DNA from: Haliotis asinina
Lineage: Eukaryota > Mollusca > Gastropoda > Lepetellida > Haliotidae
Length of the DNA stretch: 64,000 nt
Direction: 5' to 3'
NCBI RefSeq assembly: GCF_037392515.1
Contig: NC_090292.1
Location: forward strand, 45,993,747-46,057,746
Every line of letters starts with the position of its first letter. The first letter of the stretch is position 1. Positions 12,129 through 27,100 of the stretch are shown here, piece by piece. The notes under the pieces were generated by a model. That model worked only from the letters and a program-made list of their open reading frames with translations. It ran no database searches and had not been told where the DNA came from. The position numbers were made by a program, and so were the translations under genes.

Positions 12129-15100
12129 CTGAAACACTCAAGAAAATAATTTCATAAACTTTATTGAATTTTACCTTTTTGTTTGAGTGTTCCAGCACTG
12201 TTCCAGCTGTTTGGCAGCGGCCTAGACCAGTGTCGTAACTGGCGATTTGGGTTTTAGTAACCCTAGTACCAGTTAACTGTTACGATGGCCGTTGTGACCT
12301 GTCAGGGGTGATGTAAACTCTGGTTGCATACTCGCTTGGTCCGTCCGGGCTGCTACATCTGGGAATGAGGGGTCTGACGACCGGGACTCCCAACTAACAC
12401 ATAGCATTCATGTACTGGCACCATGACATGCCAGGAATCACTGAACACAAAGTTCTGTACTCACATAGTTCTATCCCAACTATGGAAATGTACAATCCTG
12501 GCGTTCGAACGTTCTGCCAAATGTGTAAAATGCGCTCACACTGCTCTTTTAAAGGTGGTGGAACCTGATCCAAACCTTGTCACATGACCATATTCAATCC
12601 CTCTAATTTGTTAAAAGTTACATCATTCCACGGTCTCACGTCTGCCACGTGATCGGGAAAATTCCAAAATCTATTTTATTCTACTACTGATATATTCTCC
12701 TTTCCAGACGATTGGGTGTTCACCTTATCCCTAAAAACTCCAATGTCAATGGATATACGAGCCATAAATTATGACTGGTCCCAAAACACAAAACTACCTT
12801 ACTTAACACATCCAACAAGATGGGAGGACCAGTTCTTACAGGTCGCCTGAGAGGAATTCAGATTTGATTTTTACAAAATCTGTGTCGTCATCATGCAGAA
12901 CCGTACCAGGAGCATTGCTGGTGTGACGTACCGCCACGTGACTCGGAAGAAGCACGGTGTAGGTCGGCCAGTCATCAGTTCCATATCTGCACTCAGTCGA
13001 TTCACCCCTGTTACAAAACATACAACACGTAACATATTTGTAAACATGCATACTGCAACACTGAAGGGACAGGCGTCAGTTCATCTGAAGTACTTTAGTT
13101 CTAGATAACCTAGGAAATTTCGACACACATTGAGTTTAATTAGAAAGACAATACAATCAGATGGAGTGATTGTATTTAGTTTTACGCCACACTCAGCAAT
13201 AGTCCAACTATATGGCGGCTGTCTGTAAATAATTGGGTCCAAACGAGACCATCCAGTGATCAACAGCATGAGCATCGATCTGTGCAGAGAACTGAGAACC
13301 GTGTGCCATGTGTCAACCAAGTCAGCGAGTCTGACCACCCGATCCCAAGACACAGAATTAGTTTTTTTGTCTAGGTCAGCCTCAGCAATATTTTAGCTAT
13401 AACGGAGGCTGGACCACATAACCCAGTGCTCAACATCATGAACATCGATCTACACATTAGGAACAACGGAATGTTTCTCCCACTCTAGCGATCCTGGTCA
13501 CACAACACAAAGCATAATAGGCTGTGACAGTGAGTTGGTATGGTTTTAGCAACTTTTAGCAACATTCCAGCAATATCATGGCCGAGGACACCGAAAGTCA
13601 AACGGGCTTCACACATTATACCCAGGGGGAATCCAACCGGGGTTTCGAGTGTGACGAGCGAACGCTTTAACCACTAGACTACCCCACCGCCCCTCAATGA
13701 TGATACCAATAATATGAATACCATATATCCGGGGTAGAATAGGCCTTCAGCAACCCATGCTTGCCATAAAAGGCGACTATGCTTGTCGTAGGAGGCGACT
13801 AACGGAACAGGGTGGTCAGGCTCGCTGACTTTGTTGGCACAATCATGTCATCGGTTCCCAATTGTGCAGATCGATGCTCATGTTCTTGGTCACTGTATTT
13901 TCTGGTCCAGTCTCGAGTAGTTACAGACCGCCACCATGTAGCTGGAATATTGCTGAGTGCGGTGTAAAACTAAGTTCACGCATTCATACACACTGTGGAC
14001 ATGACGTCAAGTCCCACATACTTTTTGCATGGGTCTGTAGTTTTAGTGTGACCTAATATTACTGACAAAACTATGATCACTTCCCAGGGAGTGTGGGTGT
14101 TCCTGGCCCTAGTTGGCCTGGTGGTGGCACCAACATTAATTTCCAGTGGGCAAGGAACAATAACTGTGGTGCAGAAACCAGGAGACAAGGTTCTGGATGA
14201 GTATGACGTCTTCACGATACGTATCCTTATGAGTCGCAGTCTAGCAGACCGCCGCCATATAGCTGGAGTATTGCTGAGTGCGGCGTAAAACTAAACTCAC
14301 CCACTCACCATATATCCATGCAAGTACAATGCATTCCAGAAAACCAGCAAAGAAGAGGAAGACGGCCGCCATGTACCAGTCTATCAGCTGAAAGATGTAC
14401 ATTCCTCCCTGAAATGACGTATCGTTTGATTGACAATTTGAGAATGAGTGAATGAGTTCAGTTTTACGTCGTATTTATCAATATTTCAGCAACATGGGTG
14501 GGGAACATCAAAAATGGGCGTCACATCGAACCCGGGTTTTCAGCGTGATGAGCGAACGCTTTATCAATCGGACTACCCTGGTGGTGTCCCCTTGAAATAG
14601 GTGAATAATAAGACAGTTATAGTGATACTTTGTGGGGTGGGTGACATCAGCAATGTTTCAGTGACTAAAACCTGTTATACCTTCGTGAACACTCACATCG
14701 AGAAAATGAAAACCTGTTAAACAATCATGAACATACGAAAGCCATACGAAAGCCTAATGCTGCCACTTTTGTAGCATAAGATATTTTTTTCAAAGACAAT
14801 TCTCGTTACTTCAATTATTTACTCGTTGCTTCGAGTATTTTCTCGTTATTTCAATGATTTTCTCGTAACTTCGAGTATATTCTCGTTATTTCAAATATTT
14901 TTTCGTTGCTTCGATTAATTTCTCGTTACTTCGAGAATTTTGTCGTTGCTTCAAGTTTCTTTTAAAAACTTGAAATTTCGAGTATTTTCTCGTTATTTCA
15001 AATATTGTTTTCGTTGCTTCGATTAATTTCTCGTTACTTCGAGAATTTTCTTGTTACTTCAAGTTTCAGTCAAAAACTAGAAATTTCGAATATTTACTCG

Positions 15101-18100
15101 TTGCTTCAAGTTTCAGTCAAAAACTTGAAATTTCGAGTATTTTCTCGTTACTTCAAGTTTCTTTCAAAAACTTGAAATTTCGAATATTTACTCGTTGCTT
15201 CAAGTTTCAGTCAAAAACTTGAAATTTCGAGTATTTTCTCGTTACTTCAAGTTTCTTTCAAAAACTTGAAATTTCGAGTATTTTCTCGTTACTTCAAGTT
15301 TCTTTCAAAAACTTGAAATTTCGAATATTTTCTCGTTGCTTCGATTTTATTTTTCTTAATTTCTAAGTTTGATGGAGGTAGCATGTATATTTTAGGAGAT
15401 CTGCTCCGAGCAAGATGACATCCTCATAGTCACAGCCTAAGTCACATGTCCATGGATACAGCAAAAAAATAAAATTCATATCTGAGTATAACCATCAAAT
15501 GGCACATCTATGGATCATGCTTGGTACGTGCGCCAAATTTCATGAAGCTAGCATGTATAGTTTAAGGAAATCTTCTCCGAACAACATGACACCCTCATAT
15601 CCACAGCCTAAGTCACATTTGGGAGGAAACCGCAAAAGCTTAAGGTTCATATCTGGGTTTAAACCCCAAATGGCAAACCTATCTATCATGCTTGATACGT
15701 GTTCCTAGTCTGATGAAGTTATCATGAATAGTTTAGGAAATATGTTTGGGACGGTATCGACCCCCCAAAAGACAGGCCACTTAAAACAACACATTTTATG
15801 GTTGGTTGCACAAGGCTTAATTTAGCTGTGTCGTTGAAAATTGTGGTATGTGTCCTGATAAAAAAAACAACATTAAGTTTAGAAGTGGTACGGTTATACG
15901 ACCTCTGGCCATATGAAACTTTAAGTGTTATTGAAATTGTTCATTTAATATTTTCAAGAAAACTGCTTCGCCACATGTTGTATGTGGAGACTGGAAGCAA
16001 AGCAATTCGTACTGATATTCATACCAAAATAGTATGCTTTTGGAGCAAATTGACTTCAGTCAAATCCTCAAAGTTATCGAATATATGGTATCATTTCACA
16101 GTTAAGTCTTATTTGCGGTTCACTCCAAAATGACCGACCTCCTGTAAGATAAATTCAGTGAGTACACTAGTTAGCTCAGCCATGCTCTCCACCCCTATTC
16201 CATTAATGAGTTCACTTGGAGTCACATAGTATACAGTCTGTTCAACCTTGGAATTTAAGCAATACTCAATCATCAAAAGGATTTCATTTCACAATGTATG
16301 AAATTGAACTTATTCCAGAACCCTATCTTAAATTAACCTTACAAAGTAGAATTTCACTGACAAAATTTAGGACAACAAATCATAGGTTACCAATGGAAAC
16401 AGGGCGCTGTCTGAATGGTTTGAAAGAAAGCCGACTTTGTAATCTTTGTAAACAAGCCATATGTGACGAATTCCATGTTGTACTAATATGCCCACCACTT
16501 GTCGAACAACAACGAATATCTTTTCTGTGTGAATCCCTCTACCTGTACATGTATTTTTCCCATGAAATGTGATTATCAACCACTCACTCTCAAATTATCC
16601 AAATGTATGACACACTGTGCCTTCTCAAACGATATCATGTAAATATATTAATTATATTCACATATACAGGTATGTTCTATGTTTCACCTTTTGTGTTTTT
16701 GAGAAAAAAATGAAAATTCTGTTTGTTCTTCTACCAGTCACTACAGAGTATAGTAACAACACATTTCCATCTTTCTTAATTTACTTGTAATTAGAGTGAA
16801 AAGTAGTCGAGAACTGAGTTGCTTGAGAAGCTGAGAATGTTCTCAAGCACTTTTAACATAAAAAGTCTTAATATAAAAATCATAATTCATTACATGAATT
16901 AAAACAAAGTATAGTTTCCATATCTGGGCACATGTTATTATTATCAGCTTAATTAAGCCTTATGCAAACAACCCTAAAGTGTGTTGTTTTAAGCGGTCTG
17001 TCTTTTGTGAGGTCTGCTTTATGGGAAGATAAGATGTTGCAAGGGTGCGCATCCTCCCTATTGAACTGAAAGTTTGTTTTATGACCACTGAAACTCGGGT
17101 GGTGTAGGGTGTAGCTTGTAGGGTGTGTGTGACTATGAGGATGTCATCTTGACCGGGGCAGATCTCCTAAAATATACATGCTAGCTTCATCAAACTTAGA
17201 AATTAAGAAAGATATAATCGAAGCAACGAGAAAATATTCGAAATTTCAAGTTTTTGACTGAAACTTGAAGTAACGAGAAAATACTCGAAATTTCAAGTTT
17301 TTGAAAGAACTTGAAGCAACGAGAAAATACTCGAAATTTCAAGTTTTTGAAAGAAACTTGAAGCAACGAGAAAATATTCGAAATTTCAAGTTTTTGACTG
17401 AAACTTGAAGCAACGAGTAAATATTCGAAATTTCAAGTTTTTGAAAGAAACTTGAAGTAACGAGAAAATACTCGAAATTTCAAGTTTTTGAAAGAAACTT
17501 GAAGCAACGAGAAAATATTCGAAATTTCAAGTTTTTGACTGAAAATTCTCGAAGTAACGAGAAATTAATCGAAGCAACGAAAAAATATTTGAAATAACGA
17601 GAAAATCTCGAAGTTACGAGAAAATTATTGAAATAACGAAAAAATACTCGAAGCAACGAGTAAATAATTGAAGTAACGAGAACTATCTTTGAAAAAAAAA
17701 TATTTTGTGCTACAAAAGTGGCAGCATTAGGCTTTCGTATGAACACTCACATCGACAAAAATAGAAAGTTAACCTGTTATACATTTGTGAACACCTACAT
17801 CGAGAAAATAAAAACCAGTTGAACCACAACATACTAAAAATACCGTATATTAAAAGCAACCAGGAAATCACAGATACTGATGTAAAACTAACGTGTAAAT
17901 CTAAAACCATAGATAGTACAACATAACAAACAAGCTCCAGATTGTCAACGACTGAAGGTAGATCGCCATACTGGTGACTATGGGGGTCTTACTGCAGGGT
18001 CGGTAGCTGTATTTAAACCGTCAGTTAGCGATTGTGCTGTCTTTCTATTCAGAAAAAGATATTTATCAAAACTTTCCAAACAATTCAATTTCGTTGAAAA

Positions 18101-21100
18101 GTTAAAAATTACACAACAATCGGCATTATAAAAAACGTCTTTATTATAAGCTCTTTATGAAAAGCAGGGGAACCTGAACTTTCAGTTTGGATTGGAAGTC
18201 TTAAGCGTAAACAAACTCTTCAAAAACAGACATTTCATGCATGAACGCACCGCCATTTCTTTTTATCACATATCTAAACACAGCGTATGGGACGCATGCG
18301 CACAATTTACTTTGACAGTTGCTCAAGTCAAATTCAAACGGATCTTCACGGGTCAACTTAAACACACTTACTGTATTAATTTATCATCCAAAACTGTGTT
18401 CCACAAGAGATATCGCTTGTGTGAGATCTGACGATATCTCCTTGGAGATATCGCTATGACAATGAAATTTTGGACAATGCCCTGACAATGCCATGACGTC
18501 ATGAACTTGATGCCGTCACAATGACATGACATCGTTGCACTACCAATCTAATAATGTACATTTTTCACTGAAATCTTACGAAGAATGATTAGGGATGATA
18601 AATAGAATCTCATCCTTGTGTAAACCGATCAACACTTGTTGATAAAGGTAAAAATATCCTCGGCAAGCCTCGGCAAGCCTCGGAAATGTGTTGCTTTATC
18701 AATTCGTGTTGATATCAGTAGACACTATTCTCAATTTATCCACTTGGTAAAATATATTCTGCAAAAGGTATTCTAAAACAAAAAGGACAACATTCCAATA
18801 CATACCTCTGTGGTTGTTACAATTCCCAGCAGAAAAGATCCGAAACAGTAGCCAAGCGTTACCGTGTTTCTCCATTTCAGTAGAGACGGGTATTCGTCAA
18901 AGATGACGGATGCTACAGTCTCCACCATTGAAAACTGTAAACAGGATAGGAGTGAGTGGGTGAGTTTAGTTTCACACCAGCTATATGGCTGCGGTCTGTA
19001 AATAATTGAGTGTGGACCAAACAACAAGGGATCAACAGTATCGAACGTCGATTTACGCAAATGAACTGGGACCCGACAACATGTGTCGACAAAGTCAATC
19101 CCAATAGTCGCCTCTTGGGACAAGCTTGGGTGAGTGACTTAGTGAGTGAGTGAATTTTGCTTTACGCAAGGTGTATGTAAATAATGGAGTCTGAACCGGA
19201 CAATCAGGGCATCGATCTGCGCATTTGGGAACCGAGGACATGTGTCAACCCATTCAACCCCGATGACACGTATCAACAAAGTCAATCCGGATCCCGTTAG
19301 TCGTCTCTTACGACAACCATGGGTTACTGAAGAGCCTGACGACTCGATCCCGTTAGTTGCCTCTTACGGCAAGCATAGATTCCTAAAGACAAATTCTAAT
19401 GCGGTTCTTCGCGGGCCTGGAACTGACGTACATCAATGTAACAGTGTTATATGTATATAAAGTTTGAAAAAAAAATGTATCTTTCACAGGATAATTAATT
19501 CACCGCCAACGTTGCAAATCATGTCTCGCCAAAGTTTAATTGTTTAGACATGTTTCCCTAGTCCCGATATACAGTATTTCGTATCAGTTTGGGCGTTAAG
19601 TTTGATTATAACGAATAGATTTAATAACACAGTGGAAGCTGTCAAAACCGGTATGTCTCCAATCCGGCAAGTTGTCAAAACGGGCATAAAATATCAGTCC
19701 CTCTCGTGGCTTGTACATTTTTCATCAGCTCTACAATCCAGCACATTGTCTAAACCGGATTATTTCTTCAGTCCCAACGAGTGCTAGTTTAGACTGCTTC
19801 TACTGTGATAGGGAATATAACAATCTTGTACCGGTAATAGGGGGAAAACAAAAGATTTCGATTTCAACAAACACCTCTCACCAATGTATCTAATACTAGC
19901 AGCATTAGCATAATAAAGAAGAGAAAACTCCATAGTTGAGGAACCGGAAGCTGTGCTAGGGCTTCTGGGTAGACAACAAAGCCCAACCCTGGACCTGGAA
20001 CAAATATTGTTCTCATGGATTCTGAGAAAAATTCCTGGACGCATTTATATACCATGTCAAATATACCAGAAAATTTCTCTATCAACAAACATAATCGTTA
20101 TTTATCCACAGGAACAGTCAAAGTAAACTTCGCCCCAGCGTTATTCGTTACACTCCTACACGGGGTCTAACGAAAACTAGTAGGAGGTCGGGTCAAGTAA
20201 CCGTCCAGTCTAATTGACCAATCAGACAACGGCTACTGTTAAGGGTTTAGTGGAACTTACATAATACACCGGTCACTGACAATGATCTCTGAACAAACGA
20301 CAATCCGCACATGAGCCATTCTCAAAAGTTGCGTCAAAAGACAACATAATATACATATGGAAATTAATTAAGCAACACCAAATTCAAAGACACATAAAAA
20401 CTTAACAAAGTTTAACGAAGTAATTTTGATGATTGATTATTCAATTTTGATGTATTGACATACAGCATGAGCTTTTCATGGGTTGATATGACGCGCGTGA
20501 AGCTTGCACAGCGCACGTGCATTGCTTTAACCTCAACTTTCGAAAAATGCACTTTTTCCCTGGGGTGTTTACAAGCGCAGGTTGTCGATTGCATTCGGTT
20601 TTTCATTCATTTCAATGTCATGGCACGTAGGAAATTATCAGAGGCCACTCGTTGGCAAATAATCGGCATGAGGAATGCTGGTATGTCTCTAAGACAAATC
20701 GGGACTCAAATCGGACGACATCATTCCATAATTTCAAAACTTTTGAAAAAATACCGGGCCACTAATGAAGTTAAAGACCTGCCTAGACCAGGAAGACCCA
20801 GGAAGACCACAGTCCGGGAGGACAGAGCTTTACTGAGACTTGTACGGCGCAGGTCCTTCGACTCGAGCTCTCGGTTGAGACAGGAGTGGCTTCCAGGGAG
20901 ACCCATCTCGAACAGGACTGTTCGGAATCGTCTGAAAGCTGCAGGATACCGGGCAAGGAGGCCAATCAAGCGACCCAGACTGTCTCCAGCCCATAAGGCA
21001 GCCCGACTGGCCTGGTGTAATGACCGTTTGCACTGGAACATTGCCTCTTGGAGGAAGGTCCATTTCTCAGATGAGAGCCGGTTCTTGCTGCACATGGTGG

Positions 21101-24100
21101 ACGGTCGTACTCGGGTCTGGAGGCAGAGGAACACAGCAATGGCTCCACGGAACATCCAGGAGACTGTGGCCTTTGGGGGAGGTTCCGTTATGGTATGGGG
21201 GTGCATTTCCATGAACTGCAAGTTGGATATCATTACCATCCGTGGCAACCTTAACGGTGTTCGTTACCAACAGGAGGTTCTTGACAGGGCTGTGGTACCT
21301 CATTTTGAGAACCATCCTCTGGCAACGAGACCCATATTTATGGACGACAATGCTAGACCTCACAGGGCGCATGCTGTAAATGATTTTTTGCGGCAAAATG
21401 CAATTGACAGAATTCCATGGCCTGCCATGAGCCCTGACCTCAACCCCATTGAACATTTGTGGGACTTTATTGGCCGTCGTGTGAGGCAGAGAGACCCACC
21501 AGTCCATAATCTCAACGAATTGACGGCTGCCCTGCATGAGGAGTGGAACAGGATCCCCCAGAATCAGATCCGGAGACTCATCCAAGGAATGAGGAGGCGC
21601 CTGGAATCGGTGGTGCGTGCGCAGGGAGGACACACTAGATATTGATGAAAGTCGGTGTGCAGACTCTCAGATGACTGTTCTTTCTTTCCATGTGACATTT
21701 GTGTTAATACACCTGACAACAACGTCTGTGGATGAATAGTAAATTGTGTCCATTTTTTCATGAATTTAAGACAGTTTTAAGAATTTGGATTTCGTTGCAA
21801 TAAAGCAAAGTCTTGATACTTTTTCCCTTTAAGTTGTTTGTCAGAGATCGTCTGTTGAATAAAAAAGTGTCAAACTATATCAACCCGGCATATTTTGATT
21901 GTCAGAACACTTCAAAGTTGCTCCAATAGAAAAAATTGGGGTGTTGCTTGATTAATTTCCAGGTGTATATAAATACAAAATAATCAATCACTATTTTCAC
22001 AAATGACAAACTACATTGTTAAGGTTCACATATCAATATTATTTGAGGCTTAATTATGTTCAATATTTTCATGGAGACTAATTACACTATTTACGTCGAA
22101 GCCACGCGGTCTTTTCTGTAACATCAATAATACTTATATTTTTTCTTTAAAATACCTAAAGATTTTGCATTGCAAATTCTACTTTACCTGTTATTTTGTT
22201 ACACACACTTAAAAATTCAGTTCTATGATTGCATGTTTATGAAATAAACCTGATCTACACTGTGTCAGATGAAAAAGTAAAATCTGCTGGTACTTTTCAA
22301 TGTTCTTGATATCCCCTCAACAGTCTCTCATAAAAATATTGCACTGAAGGCGATTTGAAGAGAATATTTTGATATTTCTGATTGATTTCTGACAATGTCT
22401 TACTCTTTTGATCATAAAGCATCCAGTCCTTTTATATGAAAGACAGTATCGTTATGCCAAAGACACTCTACGTTATTTCAAAGAAAATATGTGAAATAAA
22501 TTTCAAAAACTGTTTAATTGTAACAAAATTCTTTGATTCATCTGTAATGAAAGAAAGGGTTACAAGTAACAAATATATCCAAGTTTGGATCATCTGCCTC
22601 AAACTGTCAAAGTAACAAATAAATCAACAAAATTAATCTCTGTATTTGTCATACCAGTTCTGAAAAATATACAGAAATGAATGTTTCACTGATTTTTTGT
22701 TTTAGATAATCACCAAATAACTTTATTTAGGAAACTGGATGTTCAATGTTTTGATTGTTTAATTTGACTAATTATTACAGTGCCATAACTAGTATGATCA
22801 GTCACACACTGTCAAGACAAGACAAAGATATTTATTGTACTTAAGGCCTCCGGCCCATATACAAGTAATACAAGTACATTGTTAGCACATGTTACAGACA
22901 TTTCACGGAAGAACTTACAGTGCAGATAAAATATTGCTTCTAAGGTTAACAGCATGTTTCACATAGAGGGCAAGATTACGTATTACATTTTCATTTTTGG
23001 AGGACAGAATGGAAGTATATGCAGTTGATGGATATTTCAACAGGTAGTTATTTGGGATATATTTTTTTCTTAAATCAGTGTAATGTGGACACACAAAAGC
23101 GAAGTGGATTTCGTCTTCTATGGCCGAGTTACATAATGGACATAACCTTAAATGTCTCTCTATTAAAAGTCGTCTGCCCTTATTGACTGATAAGTCTAAT
23201 AGGCCCAATCGAAAATTTACAAATATACGTCTGATATTTCTAGATCTCAATACAGACAGATATAATTCTGGTTGGATTAAGCTCTTAAAAGATCTATACA
23301 ACTGATATCTCGAACTGTTGTCTAGACAGAAATGCCATTCTTGATAATACATATTTACAGATTGATCTCGAAATTGTTTAAGAAATAGACTGATATTACC
23401 AACTGTTTGATTTAGCCAAACAAATCCAAAGCCATGAGAAAACAAGAGATTTCTAATATAGGAAGCCCATGTTGTCTTACCCCTAGCGTCTAAAAATACA
23501 AGCATATTATAAGCTAGTTTTGGGATTCTTTGTTCATGCATTCCAAGAATCTTTAACCAATATTTTAGACATCTGATTTGAGAATTTATATAGATCGGAT
23601 ATCTACCGCATTCTCCATAAACCATACAAGATGGTGTTGCTTGCGCTACATTTAAAAATCTTTTGCATGCTAAAAGGTGCAGTTTCTCCAGGCATTCATA
23701 ACGTTGAAATCCCCAAATTTCAGAACCATAGAGCATAATCGGTTGAATTTGTGCATCAAACAATTTAAAATATATTTTCGGGGTTAAAATTCCAATATTT
23801 TGGGAGACTGACATAACGTTAATCAGAGCCTTCTTAGCACGTGATTTCAAATCTATAACACTCTTTTTAAAGTTCATGGTATGAGAAAACATTAGTCCGA
23901 GATAGGTATAGTGGTTAACAACAGATAGAGGTTTGCCATTCAAAAACCATTTTTCTTTAGAGGCCACAGGGCCCCCTCTTCTAAAGATAACTATGTTTGT
24001 TTTTTCAAAATTTACAGATAATTTCCATTCATTTGTATAACATTCCAAAATATTCAGTTGGTTTTGTAGACCAACAATAGTATCTGACACTAAAATTACA

Positions 24101-27100
24101 TCATCGGCAAAAAGGAGGATAAAAATTTCAATAATATCTGGAACCATTTGCACACCATGTTTGCCTGAATTAGAAATATCATAATACAGTTCGCTTATAA
24201 AGAAGGAGAACAATATAGGACTTAAAATACACCCTTGCCGAACTCCCATGGGGCAGTCAAAAAAATCGGTGACATCATCACCACAACGAACACATGATTT
24301 TATATTCAAGTACATAGATTTTAAAATAGTGTACATTTTCCCCTGTAAACCAGATTTTCGTAAGCAGTACCATAATTTAGAACGATCCACAGAGTCAAAG
24401 GCTTTCTTAAAGTCAACAAATGCTACATAGAGTTTGTTTTTATTACGCGACAGACATGTTTGTATTATCGCATATAATGTAAAGATATGATCAATGGCTG
24501 AATATTGTTTTCTAAAAGCCGCCTGGCATTCAGGAATTAAGTTTCTCATATTTGACCAGTTTGAAATTCTTTTGTTTAAAACAGTTGTAAATATTTTCCC
24601 AATAACACTCATTAAAGATATGCCTCTGTAATTATCTGGATTGTCTTGAGTCCCTTTTTTATGTATAGGTATAATGACTGAACGAGACCAACTTTCGGGA
24701 AACGAACCACTTTCGAATACAGTATTAAAACACTTATGGATGAAGGGCATTAACACGGCTTGAGAACATTTAACCATTTCGATTATAATGTTATCGGGAC
24801 CAGCTGCTTTTCCGCTCTTTAAGCTACTTATAGCATTCTTAATCTCATCAACTGAAATGTGCGTTTCCAAAATCATTTGATCAACAGTGTCAAATTCATT
24901 CGAAGGGAAGTTATCATCATCGAATGTGTAACCATCACTTGGAAAAACGGCATCATTAGAAAAAACCCTCATGAAATGCGTCATCCATTCACTTTTTGAA
25001 ATATTACTTTTTGGATTTGATCTCTTTCTAAATGAACGAATTTGTTTCCAGAACATAGTAGTATTGTTGATAGAATCATTCAATCTGTTCAGTCTTTTAT
25101 TACACAGGTTAGATTTGAATTTTCTGCATGAAGCTTTGTACATGTTCCTCATTTTACAAAAATAATATCTGTTGCTCTCCGAGGGTCTACACCGAAAACG
25201 TCTAAGTGCTTTACGCGCGTCTCGTCGTGCAGTTTTACACTCGTCATTTAAGGGTGCTTTATGATTTTGCTTAAAAGGCTTAATCTTTTTCTTCATACAG
25301 TCTGCTGAAACTAATATGACATGGACAAACTCGTCTAGAGCTCCCTTTAGATCGAACTCGAGCTGTGATAAGAGACGGTCATTATAAAGTAATAATTTAC
25401 TTTTCAAATTATCTAGAAATGTTTCGCAGAAGGCGTCGTTCCAAACAATCTTTTCTTTATAATCATCAATATGGCTATTGTTATCTGAGCTGTTCATATT
25501 GGGAAACTGGCAAGTCAGTTCTAATGGTAAATGGTCGGAGTCTACTCTGTCTCCAATATTTAACGAGTTAATACATTGAAAGAAATCTGGTGAACCAATA
25601 AAATAGTCATTGACACTTGATCCATGTTGCCCATGAAACGTATATTCGCCTTGCGAGTCTCCATATACTCTACCGTTCGCTATGAAAAGGTTGAAGGAAT
25701 AGCATAAGTCTAATAACAAATTACCAAAGTTATTAACAACACTGTCGTGAGAATTCCGATCATCGATAGGATAGAAGTCACTGTCAGCGCTCGCTTGAAA
25801 TATATGATTCATATTATCATCATCATCAAGACTAAGGCACACATTGTTTTGTTTTCCTGTGCGGGCATTCAGATCTCCACAGATAACAGTGTGACTTTCA
25901 GCAAAGTCAGGGAGATTCGCTAGTAGATATTGCTCCAGTTGTTCAATATTACATTTGCGATTCGTATGCTTATAATATGTTGAACCAATAGGAGGGATAT
26001 AAGTGCACATTAAATTCAAATCTTTATCAAGTGAAAACAATTCCTTTAAGAATTTGATACAGATGAAATTATCGATATCAGATGCTAATTGTCTATACAT
26101 ATTTCTAAGCGAATGGTGAATACAAATACAAACACCACCTGACAGTCTACCGTGATCTGACAACTTGACGGCAGGGCTATAAAACACATCATACCCATCC
26201 AGCCAACTGAAGGAGATGCTGGTTACAAATGTCTCAGTCAAACATATAATATGAAATTTACCAATGTAATCAATAAAACTAATGTCATCAATCTTTTCAG
26301 TAAGCCCATTTATGTTCCAACACAGAAAGTGGGTTCTCTCACTAACAGATTCAATCCGAGTGAAGCAATGATTATAATCACCGGTGTCATTGCTAAGAGG
26401 ACCCGGTGAAATAAAGACCGGGCCTTGGCCGCCGTCCTATTCAGATATAGTACTTGCAAGTGGTTGACGGTCGTCACGAACGGTACGTGGCTGGCGTCTA
26501 CGGTGTGTAATACGCATATGGGGACGGGACTGAGTGTGTGTATGTTCACTCGGTACCACTACAAGTTCGCCGTTCTTATAGTAACCAAACTGGCCAGTTT
26601 CCTTCAGATCCTGAAGTTTTTGACGTTGGCGTGTTGTCAGGTCACTCGAGATACCATATCCATTTTCCTTCAATACAGACCTAGATTTAAGTGCTCTAAC
26701 TTTGTCATCTGACATTAGCATCTTGACAATTATCGGGCGTGACTTACTTGAATCAGCACGTTTGCGCCCAAGGCGATGGGCTCTGATTACGTCAGTTGGT
26801 TGCCACGTTTTGAACGTTAGGAACTTTGTGAACAGTTTTAAAATAGTTTCTTTGCACGCTTTTGATTTTTCATCTTCGGTTTCCGGTACACCATGTATGA
26901 TGACGTTGTCGCGACGGCTAAAGGATTCCAACTTATCTAGTTCATCATCTATCATGGTCAAACGTTCATCAAATCCATTAACCTTTTCGTCCATGGCGTC
27001 CAGATCAGAGTACATGATGCCGTACTCATGTTTGGAGGTGGCGATGTCTGATTTGATATCTACCACGGCCTTCTCTAATTGATCACATCTCGATCCGATT

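Noticed and set aside
20721..21633. Long minus-strand ORFs opposite the Tc1 transposase
   Set aside because: Shadows of the transposase gene.
26310..26549. 79-codon minus-strand ORF between the LINE ORFs
   Set aside because: It overlaps the ORF1 end and the ORF2 start in another frame and has no family features.
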